A stretch of 64,000 bases of DNA from JAUIAI01 sp045106815 (GTDB taxonomy: Bacteria; Pseudomonadota; Gammaproteobacteria; Burkholderiales; Burkholderiaceae_E), in the NCBI GenBank assembly GCA_045106815.1, contig JBGCFG010000030.1, positions 62,001 to 126,000 of the forward strand, given 5' to 3'. The position numbers were made by a program, and so were the translations under genes. Shown here piece after piece: positions 1 to 8,231 of this stretch (position 1 is its first letter; each line of letters opens with the position of its first letter). A model generated the notes under the pieces. The model did no database searches and was not told the DNA's origin. It worked only from the letters and a program-made list of their open reading frames with translations.

Positions 1-267
1 GCCCAGGCCGCGCGGGCTGGTGTCAGGCGCGATAATCATGACGCCCAGTTCGGCGGCCACTCTCTGAGCGCCGGCCTTGACGATAAAGTTCTCTTCCGTG
101 CAGGTCAGGCCGGACAACCAGAACAGCGCGGGGACCTTGCCATTGGCAGCCTGCGGCGGCACGAACGCACCAAACCGCATAGGCGTGCCGGTTTCAGTCG
201 ATGCATGCTCATACACATACTGGGTGCCACCAAAACACTTGTTGCTGCTGATTTCTTTTAAGCTCAA
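1..267 (-). CDS. fghA: S-formylglutathione hydrolase, partial (C-terminus off the left edge)
   Basis: Reading the minus strand from 267 gives an open frame to the window edge, the N-terminal 89 codons of an esterase-D/FghA-type S-formylglutathione hydrolase. Recognisable blocks are the early KCFGG segment, the FGAFVPP strand, the FWLSGLTCTEENF motif around the oxyanion-hole strand, and APDTSPRG. The enzyme hydrolyses S-formylglutathione to formate and glutathione in the cytoplasm. The best start is TTG at 267-265, with a GGAG ribosome-binding site seven bases upstream; there is no ATG in frame near it. It lies 20 bp downstream of frmA on the same strand, so the two form the usual glutathione-dependent formaldehyde-oxidation operon. 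The catalytic Ser-Asp-His residues lie outside the window. Confidence 0.92.
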   Translation of the reverse strand, partial: MSLKEISSNKCFGGTQYVYEHASTETGTPMRFGAFVPPQAANGKVPALFWLSGLTCTEENFIVKAGAQRVAAELGVMIIAPDTSPRGLG

Positions 268-287
268 GACACTTCTCCACCGCCAGT

Positions 288-1397
288 TTAAAACTCAACA
301 ACAGTCCGGATTGATTCACCTGAGTGCATCAAATCGAACGCGTCGTTGATTTTTTCAAGCGGCAGCTTGTGAGTGATCAGATCATCAATGTTGATCTTGC
401 CTTCCATGTACCAGTCAACAATTTTTGGCACATCGGTACGCCCCCGTGCGCCACCGAAGGCGGTGCCCCGCCAATTTCTGCCCGTGACGAGCTGAAAGGG
501 GCGTGTACTGATTTCAGCGCCGGCTGGCGCCACACCGATAATGACTGATGTCCCCCAGCCGCGATGGGTGCATTCAAGTGCCTGACGCATAACTTCGGTG
601 TTACCGATGCACTCAAAGCTGTAGTCTGCGCCACCATCGGTGAGGTCAACCAAATAGGGAACCAGGTCGCCTTCAATCTCTTTTGGATTGACAAAGTGAG
701 TCATGCCGAATTGCTCGGCAATGGCTTTGCGATCGTTGTTGAGATCAACGCCGATGATCTTGTCGGCACCTGCAAGTCGTGCACCCTGCAAAACATTCAG
801 ACCGATTCCCCCAAGCCCGAAGACAACGACGTTATCGCCCGGAGCAACTTTGGCGGTGTTAATGACTGCGCCAATGCCGGTAGTGACACCGCAGCCGATG
901 TAGCAGACTTTATCGAAAGGGGCGTCTTCGCGAATTTTTGCCAGAGCAATTTCAGGCACTACCGTGTAGTTGGCAAAAGTTGAGCAGCCCATATAGTGGT
1001 GGATAGGCTGACCGTTAAGAGAGAAGCGGCTTGTGCCGTCGGGCATCATGCCCTGGCCCTGAGTCCCGCGAATCGCGGTACACAGGTTGGACTTTTGCGA
1101 CAAACACGTTTTGCAGCCCCGGCACTCTGGCGTGTAGAGCGGTATCACGTGATCGCCTTTCTTTAAAGAGGTTACCGAGGAACCAACCTCGACCACAACG
1201 CCAGCGCCTTCATGACCGAAGATGGCCGGAAACAATCCTTCAGGGTCAGCACCGGAACGGGTGAACTCATCCGTGTGGCAAACGCCCGTTGCTTTTATCT
1301 CAACGACCACCTCAAAAGGCTTGGGGCCTGCCAGTTGGACCGTTTCAATGACAAGGGGTTCTCCAGCTTTGTAGGCGACAGCGGCACGCACGTCCAT
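288..1397 (-). CDS. frmA: S-(hydroxymethyl)glutathione dehydrogenase / class III alcohol dehydrogenase
   Basis: 369 residues, the usual length for class III zinc alcohol dehydrogenase (FrmA/AdhC). It oxidises S-hydroxymethylglutathione, formed spontaneously from formaldehyde, to S-formylglutathione with NAD+. Visible residues are catalytic-zinc ligands C40, H62 (GHEG) and C168, structural-zinc cysteines C92, C95, C98 and C106, and the nucleotide-binding GLGGIG at about 194-199. The ATG at 1397 is preceded by a GGAG site. fghA follows 20 bp downstream, completing formaldehyde to formate oxidation. No FrmR-type regulator is adjacent; the start faces a crotonase-family gene across a 160-bp gap. 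The annotation is secure. Confidence 0.97.
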   Translation of the reverse strand: MDVRAAVAYKAGEPLVIETVQLAGPKPFEVVVEIKATGVCHTDEFTRSGADPEGLFPAIFGHEGAGVVVEVGSSVTSLKKGDHVIPLYTPECRGCKTCLSQKSNLCTAIRGTQGQGMMPDGTSRFSLNGQPIHHYMGCSTFANYTVVPEIALAKIREDAPFDKVCYIGCGVTTGIGAVINTAKVAPGDNVVVFGLGGIGLNVLQGARLAGADKIIGVDLNNDRKAIAEQFGMTHFVNPKEIEGDLVPYLVDLTDGGADYSFECIGNTEVMRQALECTHRGWGTSVIIGVAPAGAEISTRPFQLVTGRNWRGTAFGGARGRTDVPKIVDWYMEGKINIDDLITHKLPLEKINDAFDLMHSGESIRTVVEF

Positions 1398-1557
1398 GGG
1401 ATTAGTTCTCCAGTTGTTATGGGGTGAAAGGTTGGCTGATTCAACACCCGAATCTGCGGTTTTACCACGACTGCGAGACCACTGTCATTTCGGACAACTG
1501 ACTCGCTGCCACTAACAGTGGTTCAATACGCCTTCGCATTCATTCAAGGAGACGCCG

Positions 1558-2349
1558 GTGAGCGAGCCCCTCATTCAACTGGATCAACAAGATGGCATCG
1601 CCTGGATCACGATTAACCGACCCAAAGCGTTCAATGCCTTAAACCTGCCCGCCATGCAGGCGCTATTTGAGATAGCCAACCGGATCAGCTCAGACTCGTC
1701 TGTTCGCTGCGCAGTGCTCACAGGCGCAGGTGACAAAGCGTTTTGCGCAGGCGGCGATGTCGCCGGGTTTGCGGCAGACCCCGATGATGTCCAGCGCCTG
1801 CTGAAAGAGATGACTGCCTATTTACACAATGCCGTCTCGCGACTGGCCTGGATGGATGCGCCGTTGATTGGCGCTGTCAATGGTGTTGCGGCTGGTGCCG
1901 GGCTCAGTATGGCCGCCTGCACTGACCTTGCGATCGCTGCCAAAAGCGCCAGCTTTACCAGCGCCTATACAAAGATCGGTCTCACGCCCGATGGCAGTTC
2001 AACCTACTTCGTCAGTCGCATTCTCGGGCGTCGCCGGGCCATGGAAATGTTCCTGACCAATCGCGTTCTGTCCTCACAGGAGGCGCTCGAATGGGGCCTA
2101 GTCAATGAGGTAGTTGATGATGATCAGCTGCGCGAAGCAGTAGGTAAACTCGCTGCGAAGCTAGCCAAGGGACCGACTAGAGCCCATGGCGGCGTGAAAA
2201 AGCTCATGCAGATGGCACTAAACGACACGCTGGAGTCTCAATTGGAGCGAGAAACTCGCAGTATTGTCGAGATGAGCCAGACCCAGGACGGGCTGGAAGG
2301 CGTGGCGGCGTTCGTTGGCAAGCGCAAACCAGACTTCACAGGTCAGTAA
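1558..2349 (+). CDS. enoyl-CoA hydratase/isomerase (crotonase) family protein
   Basis: 263 residues covering the whole crotonase fold. The oxyanion-hole segments are present (AFCAGGDV at about 61-68 and NGVAAGAGLSMA at about 108-119). The segment GLTPDGSST (about 141-149) has Asp145 where many PaaG-like isomerases carry their acid, and the first catalytic Glu of true enoyl-CoA hydratases is not evident. This points to an isomerase-type member rather than a classical hydratase, but the substrate cannot be read from the sequence. The start is GTG at 1558 with an AAGGAG site 5-6 bases upstream. It is transcribed divergently from frmA and converges with the E1 gene, leaving 25 bp between the stops. 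Confidence 0.9.
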   Translation: MSEPLIQLDQQDGIAWITINRPKAFNALNLPAMQALFEIANRISSDSSVRCAVLTGAGDKAFCAGGDVAGFAADPDDVQRLLKEMTAYLHNAVSRLAWMDAPLIGAVNGVAAGAGLSMAACTDLAIAAKSASFTSAYTKIGLTPDGSSTYFVSRILGRRRAMEMFLTNRVLSSQEALEWGLVNEVVDDDQLREAVGKLAAKLAKGPTRAHGGVKKLMQMALNDTLESQLERETRSIVEMSQTQDGLEGVAAFVGKRKPDFTGQ

Positions 2350-2352
2350 TTC

Positions 2353-2371
2353 CGGCCTGTCCGCCAGGCCG
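2353..2371. terminator. short GC hairpin between convergent stops
   Basis: CGGCCTG and CAGGCCG form a perfect 7-bp stem with a 5-base loop in the 25 bp between the convergent stop codons of the crotonase-family gene and the E1 gene. There is no U-run on either side, so it may be only part of a terminator. Confidence 0.3.
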
Positions 2372-2374
2372 CGC

Positions 2375-5113
2375 TTAGATCGTCCAGGGAGCAGGTGCCC
2401 CTGAAAGCGCCGCCTGGGGTAGTCGCTCACGCACTTTGAGTTCAGACAGAACGCCCTGTCGCACGAGCGCAAACAGGGCGGTGCGAACAATCGCGCTCGC
2501 GTCCACCTCAAAGAACTCACGCAGTCGGGCGCGGTTATCGCTTCGCCCGAACCCATCAGTGCCAAGCGTGTAAAAGGGTGCTGCTACGTATTGGGCAATT
2601 TGCTGCGGCACCCCACGCACATAGTCGGTAGCCGCGACCACTGGCACAGTCCCCGCCAATTGCTCGTGCACATGGGACACAACTGGCTCGCCCGACATTT
2701 GCTCCCAACGCTGCCTTTCAGCCTCGCGCGCCTGGCGCGAGAGCTCGCTGTAGCTGGTGACACTAAACAGATCGACTGTCACACCCCACTGATCTTGCAG
2801 CTCATGCGCCGCCGCCAGCACCTCAGTCATGATTGCGCCCGATCCCAACAGCCTGACCTGTGCCGACTCATCTGCCGAAGACGTTGCACCAGCGCCACTC
2901 CCCGTTGCGCCCGCTAGGCGCTCCATGTGGTACATCCCCGACACGATGTCCGCGTGCTTATTTGCCGGTATGTCGCGCTGCGGGTAGTTCGCGTTGCCAA
3001 CAGTGATGTAGTGAAACTCATCGATGTTCTGGCCCAGCATGCGTTGCATGCCGTGCGCCATGATCACGGCGAGTTCGCCCGCGAACGCCGGATCCCAAGC
3101 GCGACAATTGGGCACTGTTGAAGCCACCAGGTGGCTGGAACCATCCTGATGCTGCAGGCCCTCTCCTCCGAGCGTCGTTCGACCAGCGGTTGCACCGATT
3201 AAAAAGCCACGTGCTCGCTGATCAGCCGCTGCCCAGATCTGGTCTCCGACACGCTGAAAGCCAAACATCGAGTAGTAGATATAGAACGGCAACATCGCTT
3301 GCCCATGCACGCTGTAAGCAGTCGCCGCCGCGGTCCATGAGGCTAGCGCACCCGCTTCAGTAATCCCTTCTTCAAGGAGCTGGCCATCGGTTGCTTCACG
3401 ATAGCTGAGCATCGATTCTGCATCCTCTGGCTCGTACTGTTGCCCGTCAGGTGAGTAAATGCCCACTTGCCGAAAAAGGCTCGCCATACCGAAGGTTCGG
3501 GCTTCGTCAGCCACGATTGGGACCAGCTTGGGACCGAGGATTTTGTCTCGCAGCAAGTTGCTCAAACACCGTACAAACGCCATCGTCGTTGACATGCTTT
3601 TGGCCTGCGGCTCAAGCGCAAACGCCCCCCATTGACTAAGCGGAGGCAATTCAACCGCCGGCGCATGCCCGACCCGTTGCGGCGTGAAACCACCCAGGGC
3701 GTGACGGCGCTCACGCAAATAGCGCAACTCAGCGCTGGATTCGTCAGGGCGGACAAATGCAAGTGATTCGACCTGCTCATCATTGAGGGGCAAATTGAAC
3801 CGATCGCGATACTCGAGCAGAGCAGCTACATCGAGCTTCTTGGCCTGATGAGCTGTCATTCGGGACTCGCCTGCGCCGCCCATGCCAAAGCCTTTCTTAG
3901 TCTTTGCAAGAATCACGGTTGGCGCGCCTTTGTGTGCTTTAGCCGCCGCAAACGCCGCATGCAATTTACGCATATCGTGCCCGCCTCGACGCAGAGCATC
4001 GACTTCCTGATCACTCATGTGCGACACAAGCGCAGCGAGTTCTGGATCTTCCTGGAAGAAGTTGGCAAGGTTGTAAGCACCGTCCTTCGCTCCAAGTGTC
4101 TGATATTTGCCATCGACCGTTGCAGCAAACCGACGCAATAAAGTGTGGTTGCGATCACGAGCAAACAGGGAGTCCCAGTCCGAGCCCCAGAGCACCTTGA
4201 TGACATTCCAGCCGGCGCCATTGAACAAGGCTTCCAACTCCTGGATGATCTGGCCGTTGCCACGCACCGGTCCATCCAGGCGCTGGAGATTGCAATTCAC
4301 AATGAATGTCAGGTTGTCGAGCCGCTCGCGGGCAGCGAGGGTCAAACCTGCCATGGATTCCGGTTCATCCATTTCGCCATCGCCAAAGACGCCCCACACA
4401 TGGCGCTCACTGGTCTGGGCAATGTTCCGGGCCTCGAGATAACGCATAAAACGGGCGTGATAGATCGCGCTGATCGGACCGAGTCCCATTGAGCCCGTCG
4501 GCACCTGCCAAAAGTCGGGCATCAACCAGGGATGCGGGTAACTGCTCAGGCCCTTCGCGCCAGCCGCCTCAGCGCCAATTTCCTGGCGATAGTGCGCGAG
4601 GTCTTGCTCGTCCAGGCGACCTTCGAGATACGCACGCGCATAAACACCGGGGGCGGAGTGCGGCTGAAAAAACACCAGATCGGGTCCCTGCGCCGACTGC
4701 GGCCCTTGAAAGAAGTGGTTAAAGCCGGTTTCAAAGATCTCGGCTGCCGACGCGAAGCTCGCAATGTGTCCGCCGAGTTCGCCATAGGCTTGGTTAGCCT
4801 TCACCACCATGGCCAGCGCGTTCCAGCGAATCATGGCGCTCAGCCGTTCTTCCATTGCCAAATCTCCCGGGAAGGGAGGCTGATGATCCAGATCGATCGT
4901 ATTGCGATAAGCCGAGTAGGGCAGCGCTCGCGAAACCACCCCCAGAGCCCTTGCGCTGGCTTCCAGTTGCTCTAGTAGGAAGCGACCTCGCTCATGGCCA
5001 CCGGCCCGAATGGCCCCTTCGAACGCCTCCTGCCACTCGACTGTTTCGGCGGGGTCTTGATCTGTCAGATCAATGTTTTCGCCGCTTTGAGCGGCGATGG
5101 ATTCTGGTTTCAC
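2375..5113 (-). CDS. aceE: homodimeric 2-oxoacid (pyruvate-type) dehydrogenase E1, AceE/MdeB-like
   Basis: About 912 residues, full length for the homodimeric AceE family. This thiamine-diphosphate enzyme decarboxylates a 2-oxoacid and acylates the lipoyl group of E2. In a 922-residue reading from TTG at 5143, the ThDP motif GDGEMDEPES is at about 254-263, preceded by TGSMGLGPISAIYHARF. The chosen start is GTG at 5113-5111, with an AGAGG site five bases upstream; TTG at 5143 lacks such a site. No aceF or lpd lies beside it, unlike the usual aceEF operon, and an Lrp-family regulator is divergent 200 bp away. That layout matches the mdeR-mdeB arrangement of Pseudomonas putida, where the AceE homologue handles 2-oxobutyrate from methionine. 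Pyruvate or 2-oxobutyrate remain equally possible substrates. Confidence 0.93.
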   Translation of the reverse strand: MKPESIAAQSGENIDLTDQDPAETVEWQEAFEGAIRAGGHERGRFLLEQLEASARALGVVSRALPYSAYRNTIDLDHQPPFPGDLAMEERLSAMIRWNALAMVVKANQAYGELGGHIASFASAAEIFETGFNHFFQGPQSAQGPDLVFFQPHSAPGVYARAYLEGRLDEQDLAHYRQEIGAEAAGAKGLSSYPHPWLMPDFWQVPTGSMGLGPISAIYHARFMRYLEARNIAQTSERHVWGVFGDGEMDEPESMAGLTLAARERLDNLTFIVNCNLQRLDGPVRGNGQIIQELEALFNGAGWNVIKVLWGSDWDSLFARDRNHTLLRRFAATVDGKYQTLGAKDGAYNLANFFQEDPELAALVSHMSDQEVDALRRGGHDMRKLHAAFAAAKAHKGAPTVILAKTKKGFGMGGAGESRMTAHQAKKLDVAALLEYRDRFNLPLNDEQVESLAFVRPDESSAELRYLRERRHALGGFTPQRVGHAPAVELPPLSQWGAFALEPQAKSMSTTMAFVRCLSNLLRDKILGPKLVPIVADEARTFGMASLFRQVGIYSPDGQQYEPEDAESMLSYREATDGQLLEEGITEAGALASWTAAATAYSVHGQAMLPFYIYYSMFGFQRVGDQIWAAADQRARGFLIGATAGRTTLGGEGLQHQDGSSHLVASTVPNCRAWDPAFAGELAVIMAHGMQRMLGQNIDEFHYITVGNANYPQRDIPANKHADIVSGMYHMERLAGATGSGAGATSSADESAQVRLLGSGAIMTEVLAAAHELQDQWGVTVDLFSVTSYSELSRQAREAERQRWEQMSGEPVVSHVHEQLAGTVPVVAATDYVRGVPQQIAQYVAAPFYTLGTDGFGRSDNRARLREFFEVDASAIVRTALFALVRQGVLSELKVRERLPQAALSGAPAPWTI

Positions 5114-5313
5114 GCGAGCCTCTGGCCAAGGTAGTTGACCCAATGAGCGTACCGTTTAAATGGCAGAATGAGTCACGCAAAAGTAGTGTCAATCGACGAT
5201 TTTTCTAAATAGAATTCGGCGAAATTACAGTTTTACAGAATATTATTCATACAAGATCATGAAAAACGACTGTTCGGAAGGCATTCGCCATCCACGCCAC
5301 TATTGAAAATGCC
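5114..5313. promoter_or_regulatory. divergent promoter region between the E1 gene and the Lrp-family regulator
   Basis: This A+T-rich stretch (for example around 5196-5265, with TTTTTCTAAATAGAATT and TTTTACAGAATATTATTC) separates the divergent starts. Lrp-family regulators commonly act at the divergent promoter of an adjacent target, so it is the likely operator region for both genes. I see no unambiguous -35/-10 pair. Confidence 0.5.
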
Positions 5314-5784
5314 ATGAAAGCACTGGACCCAATCGATCTTCGCCTGCTCATAGAGTTGCAAGCCAATGCCCGTATTAGCAATGTGTCGCTGGCTGAGAAA
5401 GTCAATTTGTCGCCATCGGCTTGTCTCGCCCGCGTGCGAACGCTCGAGTCATCCGGAGTTATCAACCGCTATGTGACCCTGCTTGATCCAGCAAGCGTTG
5501 GGCTGGGGATCAGCGTGTTTATTCACATCACGCTTGAGCGCCAAACAGAAAACGAGCTCTCAGCGTTTGAGGCAGCCATGCGCGAGAATCCGGACGTCAT
5601 GGAGTGCTACCTGATGACAGGCGACTCTGACTACCTAGTGCGTGTCGTTGTGCCAGACCTGCCGGCGCTTGAGCGCTTTATCGTTGCCCGGTTGAGCAAA
5701 ACAGCCGGCGTGGCGAACATCAGATCGAGCTTTACGCTTAAGCAGGTGAAGTACCAGACCGCATTGCCATTGGGGCGAGACTAG
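5314..5784 (+). CDS. Lrp/AsnC-family transcriptional regulator
   Basis: 156 residues, standard Lrp/AsnC size. The N-terminal winged helix (about residues 5-60) contains LDPIDLRLLIELQANARIS and the recognition region SPSACLARVRTLE. The C-terminal RAM/ACT-like ligand domain (about 70-145) contains GDSDYLVRVVVPD. Members bind amino acids and act at nearby operons. The divergent position next to the AceE-type E1 gene makes that gene the probable target, comparable to MdeR upstream of mdeAB; this is inferred from layout. The ATG at 5314 has only a weak upstream site. The gene converges with the OmpA-family gene. Confidence 0.92.
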   Translation: MKALDPIDLRLLIELQANARISNVSLAEKVNLSPSACLARVRTLESSGVINRYVTLLDPASVGLGISVFIHITLERQTENELSAFEAAMRENPDVMECYLMTGDSDYLVRVVVPDLPALERFIVARLSKTAGVANIRSSFTLKQVKYQTALPLGRD

Positions 5785-5822
5785 TCGCCCGTGATCCAGG
5801 TAAGGACGTGGCGCCTTAGCTG

Positions 5823-7154
5823 TTAACTGGCAAAGCGGAAGTCAATGCGTCGATTTCTAGCGCGACCGGCCTCGGTGCGGTTGGTGTCGACTGGCCTGGT
5901 TTCGCCATAGCCTTTGGGAATGAGTTGATCGGCCGGCACGCCGCGTTCAACAAGATAATCCACCACCGCCTGGGCGCGGGCCTGCGACAGAATCAAATTG
6001 CCAATGGCGCTGCCGCGACTATCTGTGTGTCCGCCAACAATGTAGCGCCGCCGTTCCAGACATGGCGCCACGGCTTGCAGGGCAGCCATACCATCTTCGG
6101 TTAGCGTAGAACGGCCACTTCTAAATGGGACCACGAGACCCGTGGCAATCCGAGCGCACTGAGCAGCCGGGACAGACTTGGGAACGCGGGCCTGCAAGAT
6201 GGTTTTGCCATCTTCAAGCGGTTCTCCAGCCTCATCGCCAGGGGGGACTGGTGCCTGCAATTGTTCAGGGCTCGATTGCGCAGGCTGGGTGCTGCCTGAT
6301 GCTGCGCCGCCTTCGGACGCGTTGTTAGCTGCGCTGTTGGACGAGCTAACGGGCTGCCCGGCGCCGGCAATATCAATACGCCCGGGCGTGCTTGTCGACT
6401 CCGACAAGCCAGAAGGCGCGGCTGATCTGGATAGCGTTGCCCCCGCTGCGCCAGCGGTCACGCGAATTCGATTGTCGATGTTGGCAGTTGGCCCGAACAA
6501 CTGCTGCGCGGCCAGGCCGCGGCCCTCTTTAGTTGCAAGGTCGTCGAGTTCGCCCGTCAGTGTTACTTGCGACCCATCCACCCGAACCGAGGTGGCCTGC
6601 TCGGGCTCACCAATCAACACCAAAATGTCTTTGGGATCCGCTGCCCACGAGAAAGAGCCAATCCCGGCACTGACGGCCACCCGATCAGTGATGTTGCGCA
6701 TGCCGAAGCGTTCAAGCGCTGCGCGCACAATCTGTTTGCGCACTTGCTCACTGCCAATAATGCCGTCAATACTGAGCTTGCCATTGTTCGCACGTAATTC
6801 AAGCACCGGCACAACCAGTGATGCGTTGGTACTGGCATCTCGCTTACGTTGTTCAGTCGAACGATTACCGCCGGCCAATGCGGTCCCGGGCGAGTCAATA
6901 TGGGTTGGGATGCGTTCAAATGCCGGCGACGAACCCGCGGGTACCACTGGTTCCGGTGCAGGCACAGATGAGGCCTGTTCCTTTGTCACTGGCGCACCAG
7001 CCTGACTGAGCGGGCCCGACGTGGATTCATCAACCCCGCCGCGCAGAAAAGAAACGACCAGCAGCAATATAGCCAACACCAGGGAGACAAAGCCGGCCAT
7101 ACGGTCAAATCCCTGCCACCCCTTATCAGTTCGAGCTTCCGAGCGTGAGCGCAT
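5823..7154 (-). CDS. membrane-anchored BON/OmpA-family envelope protein
   Basis: 443 residues. A single N-terminal transmembrane helix (about residues 20-40) is followed by a low-complexity linker, a BON-like region (about 115-225, including VTLTGELDDLATKEG and NIDNRIRV), a Ser/Ala/Gly-rich spacer, and a C-terminal OmpA peptidoglycan-binding domain (about 340-443). The latter shows the family signature GGHTDSRGS, then LSQARAQAVVDYL and GYGETRPVDTN. The order TM-BON-OmpA resembles mycobacterial ArfA/OmpATb. The protein is presumably inner-membrane anchored and reaches the cell wall. Its ATG overlaps the stop of the upstream coiled-coil gene by one base (TAATG), indicating translational coupling. 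The specific function is unknown. Confidence 0.85.
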   Translation of the reverse strand: MRSRSEARTDKGWQGFDRMAGFVSLVLAILLLVVSFLRGGVDESTSGPLSQAGAPVTKEQASSVPAPEPVVPAGSSPAFERIPTHIDSPGTALAGGNRSTEQRKRDASTNASLVVPVLELRANNGKLSIDGIIGSEQVRKQIVRAALERFGMRNITDRVAVSAGIGSFSWAADPKDILVLIGEPEQATSVRVDGSQVTLTGELDDLATKEGRGLAAQQLFGPTANIDNRIRVTAGAAGATLSRSAAPSGLSESTSTPGRIDIAGAGQPVSSSNSAANNASEGGAASGSTQPAQSSPEQLQAPVPPGDEAGEPLEDGKTILQARVPKSVPAAQCARIATGLVVPFRSGRSTLTEDGMAALQAVAPCLERRRYIVGGHTDSRGSAIGNLILSQARAQAVVDYLVERGVPADQLIPKGYGETRPVDTNRTEAGRARNRRIDFRFAS

Positions 7155-7897
7155 TATGTGTCGCCCTGTTCAGAGTTCTGCCGCGCTGTTGCCCGCCGCG
7201 CGTCATCGGCCGCAGTAAGCGCATCAACCGTTTGCTGGATGCCAGCCAGGCGCTTCATCCGACCGCGCAATTTGCCATGTAGCTGAGGGGTCACCCGTGT
7301 GTTGCTGCCAATTTGAGCTTCCAGCAATCGAGCTGTGCGCTGCGCAGCCTGTATGTGGTGGTTTGCCTGACCCAGTAAGCGGCGCGCTTCAATTAACTCC
7401 TGGGCATGCTGCTCAGTCTGCTCATTGAGTTTGGCGGTCTCGCTTTCTTTGCCTTGAGCCCAGCGCTGAGCTACGTCTCGTTCATTTTCCAGCGCAATAA
7501 AGCTCTGCTTCATTCGGTTGATTTCTTCAGCCCGGTCCGCCGCCAGCTTGCGAGATGACTCAATTTCGCGCTGCAGCGTCGCGATCCGGTCTTTCTCAGC
7601 CTGGAGTTCTTTTTGAGTATTGCTGCGCTCATTTCCTATTAGCGCCAACTCAGTACGCAACACGTCGGCCTGATCATTACTGGCGACCAAATCACTCTTG
7701 AGTGTGGTCACCTTTTCGACTTCACGCCGGACCTGATCGCGGGCAAGGTCAAGCTCATTGTTGGACGAGGCGAGTTCCCGCTCGGCGCGTATGCCAGCCA
7801 CATCACCGTCCCGAAGGAACAGTTTGTCGCAAAACCAAAGGGCAACCCAGCCAAGCAAGCTGCCCAGGATCAACCACCAAAGCGTGTCCCAGGTCAT
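7154..7897 (-). CDS. membrane-anchored coiled-coil protein
   Basis: 247 residues from ATG 7897, which has a GAGGAG site upstream. An upstream in-frame extension to 8062 reads like non-coding sequence and was rejected. An N-terminal transmembrane helix (WWLILGSLLGWVALWF) is followed by a long heptad-like coiled coil (about residues 35-200) rich in Glu, Lys, Gln and Ala. The C-terminus is short and basic. It is translationally coupled to the BON/OmpA gene (stop and start share one base), so the two products probably act together in the envelope. I do not recognise a named family. Confidence 0.75.
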   Translation of the reverse strand: MTWDTLWWLILGSLLGWVALWFCDKLFLRDGDVAGIRAERELASSNNELDLARDQVRREVEKVTTLKSDLVASNDQADVLRTELALIGNERSNTQKELQAEKDRIATLQREIESSRKLAADRAEEINRMKQSFIALENERDVAQRWAQGKESETAKLNEQTEQHAQELIEARRLLGQANHHIQAAQRTARLLEAQIGSNTRVTPQLHGKLRGRMKRLAGIQQTVDALTAADDARRATARQNSEQGDT

Positions 7898-8231
7898 ATT
7901 TTTTCCAAACACTCCTCTTACTATGGTAGCGGGGTTGCGCACCGAATATTGCTCTGCCAACTGCGTCCCGGGGAATTGACGGCCCGAATCGAACGGCTTT
8001 TGACAGACTGAAACCTTGTTCGGCCGCCAACTGACCGAGTGCCTGGCCAAACCCCCGGCCAAGTCCCCGGCAAAAAGCCGGCGAGGCCCCCAGTCTCAGC
8101 CTCCGGTGTGTGCTTTTCCACCGGCCGACCGGTAGTGTAGCGCCTTACACACCAGTGTTCCCGGGCAATCGCTATAATGCTCCGCTTGGTCCAGCAAGGG
8201 GCCTAAAACAATATTGATTGAGGGTAAGCAC
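7898..8231. promoter_or_regulatory. divergent intergenic region with a -10-like TATAAT
   Basis: This 334-bp region separates the coiled-coil gene (minus) from the cytochrome c5 gene (plus). A perfect TATAAT hexamer at 8173-8178 lies 54 bp before the cytochrome start and is a plausible -10 element; no good -35 is visible at 16-18 bp. A small perfect hairpin CCGGC-AAAAA-GCCGG is at 8067-8081. I see no gene in the gap. Confidence 0.45.

Noticed and set aside
6178..7005. 275-codon plus-strand open frame opposite the BON/OmpA gene
   Set aside because: It is antisense to a gene with clear domains, and its translation is Ala/Ser/Pro-rich without any domain. It is a shadow of high-G+C coding sequence.
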